6,616 nucleotides of DNA from JAIPEK01 sp041685935. Lineage in GTDB: Bacteria; Desulfobacterota; Desulfobacteria; Desulfobacterales; Desulfobacteraceae. Under the pieces are notes generated by a model that was not told the origin of the DNA, searched no databases, and saw only the letters and a program-made list of their open reading frames with translations. Position 1 is the first letter of the stretch; every line of letters starts with the position of its first letter. This document shows, piece after piece, positions 5,698 through 6,616 of the stretch. The DNA is taken from the NCBI GenBank assembly GCA_041685935.1, contig JAWLES010000134.1, positions 1 through 6,616 of the forward strand, given 5' to 3'. Position numbers and translations under genes: made by a program.

Positions 5698-6616
5698 TGG
5701 GCGCCTCCCGGTTCCGGCAAGAGCCAGGTAGGCCGGGACAAGCAGCCACAGCAGCACGGCAACCGAATATTTGACCGCGTCGGGAAACGCGGAGGACGAC
5801 CAGAAAGCTTCCACGAACGCTGCCATCAAAAGCATGCAGGCCGCTCCCATCACAAGTTTGAGTGCGTCCGGGGCCGCTTTTTTCAGGGCGTCACCCCGCC
5901 TGTACCTGCCCGGTGCGATCAGGCCCTTTGCCAGCATGAAACCGGCCGCCCCGCTGATCACGATGGCTGTCAGCTCAAATGCACCGTGACCTGAAACGAA
6001 CGGCCAGAAGGTTTCACCGAATCCGATCCGGGTCAGATAACCTGAGATGCCGCCCAGCATCACGCCGTTGTATATCAGAAAAAAGAGTGTGCCCGCCCCT
6101 GCAAGTATTCCGCCTGCAAAGGTCCGGAAACCGATGCCGATGTTGTTCTTGATATAAAAACCGAACATTGCCAGATCCGTGTCAGATCCTCTTTTTTCCG
6201 ATCGGCCCGGTGCATGTCCGCCGGCCGGGTCGTACATCGCCTCCACCCTCGCAACCTGTTGCTCACCCAGAATGCTGAGCACCAGGTCCTGACTCTGGTG
6301 GCACGACACCCCGGCTGTAAGCGCCGGGACAAGAAAGAAAAAAGCCGCTGCAAGAAAAAACCTGATTCTCCGCCGGAACGCGCTTGGAAACTCCAGGGTG
6401 ACAAACCGGAGCGCACTGCTGAAAAGTCTGTGTTTCCTCCGGTACAGGTGCCTGTGCCCTGCGACCACCATGTCATGCAGGAACGCCGCAAGAGCGGGAC
6501 TGTATTGCCGGCTCACGGACAGGGCATAGTGATGGCACACGGTGCGGTATAATTTCGGGAATCCCCCGGTCTTGACGGTGAAAGACCGTTTGCGAACCGG
6601 ACGGTCCAACTCTTTG
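5695..6616 (-). CDS. SpoIIM/DUF95-family integral membrane protein, 5' end missing
   Basis: The frame is open to the right edge (residues KEL precede the in-frame TTG at 6609), so the true start is outside; about 306 residues are visible, close to a complete protein of this family. Residues here are counted from that TTG. The N-terminal soluble part (1-80) has LYRTVCHHYAL and AAFLHDMVVAGHRHLYR, a helical region typical of these proteins. Hydrophobic segments lie at about 82-102, 160-190 (probably two passes), 207-229, 250-270 and 279-299. Family motifs include MFGFYIKNNIGIGFRTFAGG at 148-167, the signature SGHGAFELTAIVISGAAG at 206-223, and VEAFWSS at 266-272. The family is named for the B. 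subtilis sporulation protein SpoIIM, but most members occur in non-sporulating bacteria, so this says nothing about sporulation. In related operons an RDD-family gene often lies beside it; here that would be beyond the window. Its role is unknown. Confidence 0.92.
   Translation of the reverse strand, partial: KELDRPVRKRSFTVKTGGFPKLYRTVCHHYALSVSRQYSPALAAFLHDMVVAGHRHLYRRKHRLFSSALRFVTLEFPSAFRRRIRFFLAAAFFFLVPALTAGVSCHQSQDLVLSILGEQQVARVEAMYDPAGGHAPGRSEKRGSDTDLAMFGFYIKNNIGIGFRTFAGGILAGAGTLFFLIYNGVMLGGISGYLTRIGFGETFWPFVSGHGAFELTAIVISGAAGFMLAKGLIAPGRYRRGDALKKAAPDALKLVMGAACMLLMAAFVEAFWSSSAFPDAVKYSVAVLLWLLVPAYLALAGTGRRP

Noticed and set aside
5696..5749. An 18-residue N-terminal extension of the DUF4129 protein from an ATG at 5749
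   Set aside because: It would overlap the SpoIIM coding end by 55 bases and lacks family-like sequence, whereas the ATG at 5695 has GGGAGG at good spacing and a TAATG junction.
5695..6616. A sporulation role or spore-forming host from the SpoIIM-family name
   Set aside because: The family is widespread in non-sporulating bacteria in this same operon, and no other sporulation gene is present.

Overview
The window is almost wholly coding; the non-coding gaps are 3, 34 and 6 bases. It holds the 3' part of a mechanosensitive channel gene on the + strand (positions 2-730). Facing it is a compact five-gene operon on the - strand (6616 down to 734), whose first gene runs off the right edge. Domain content points to a Gram-negative bacterium: the proteins look most like the proteobacterial or Desulfobacterota versions of these families. 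The lineage is a guess from protein style and moderately GC-rich sequence, because no rRNA or marker gene is present. There are no tRNA or rRNA genes, CRISPR arrays, insertion sequences or obvious long repeats.

In transcription order the operon encodes: (1) a SpoIIM/DUF95-family multi-pass membrane protein, partial; (2) a membrane protein ending in a cytoplasmic DUF4129 domain; (3) a DUF4350 protein held between two membrane segments; (4) a MoxR-family AAA+ ATPase; (5) a membrane-anchored DUF58 protein with a von Willebrand A-like fold. The genes are joined by a TAATG stop/start overlap (1-2), a 6-base gap (2-3), a 34-base gap with a strong Shine-Dalgarno (3-4) and an ATGA overlap (4-5). Such packing suggests one transcript and one complex.

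The likely theme is a MoxR ATPase working with a vWA-type partner (DUF58) as a chaperone or remodelling machine at the inner membrane, with three membrane proteins as receptor, scaffold or substrate. This gene set is widely conserved, but to my knowledge its biochemical role is not established. It is the best candidate here for an under-described system. It differs from the better known MoxR-DUF58-transglutaminase operons because no transglutaminase is present, and from Bat operons because no BatA/BatB-like vWA or TPR genes follow.

The operon ends against the channel gene, with only three bases between the two stop codons. Any terminator must lie inside coding sequence; one weak candidate for the - strand operon is inside the 3' end of the channel gene.
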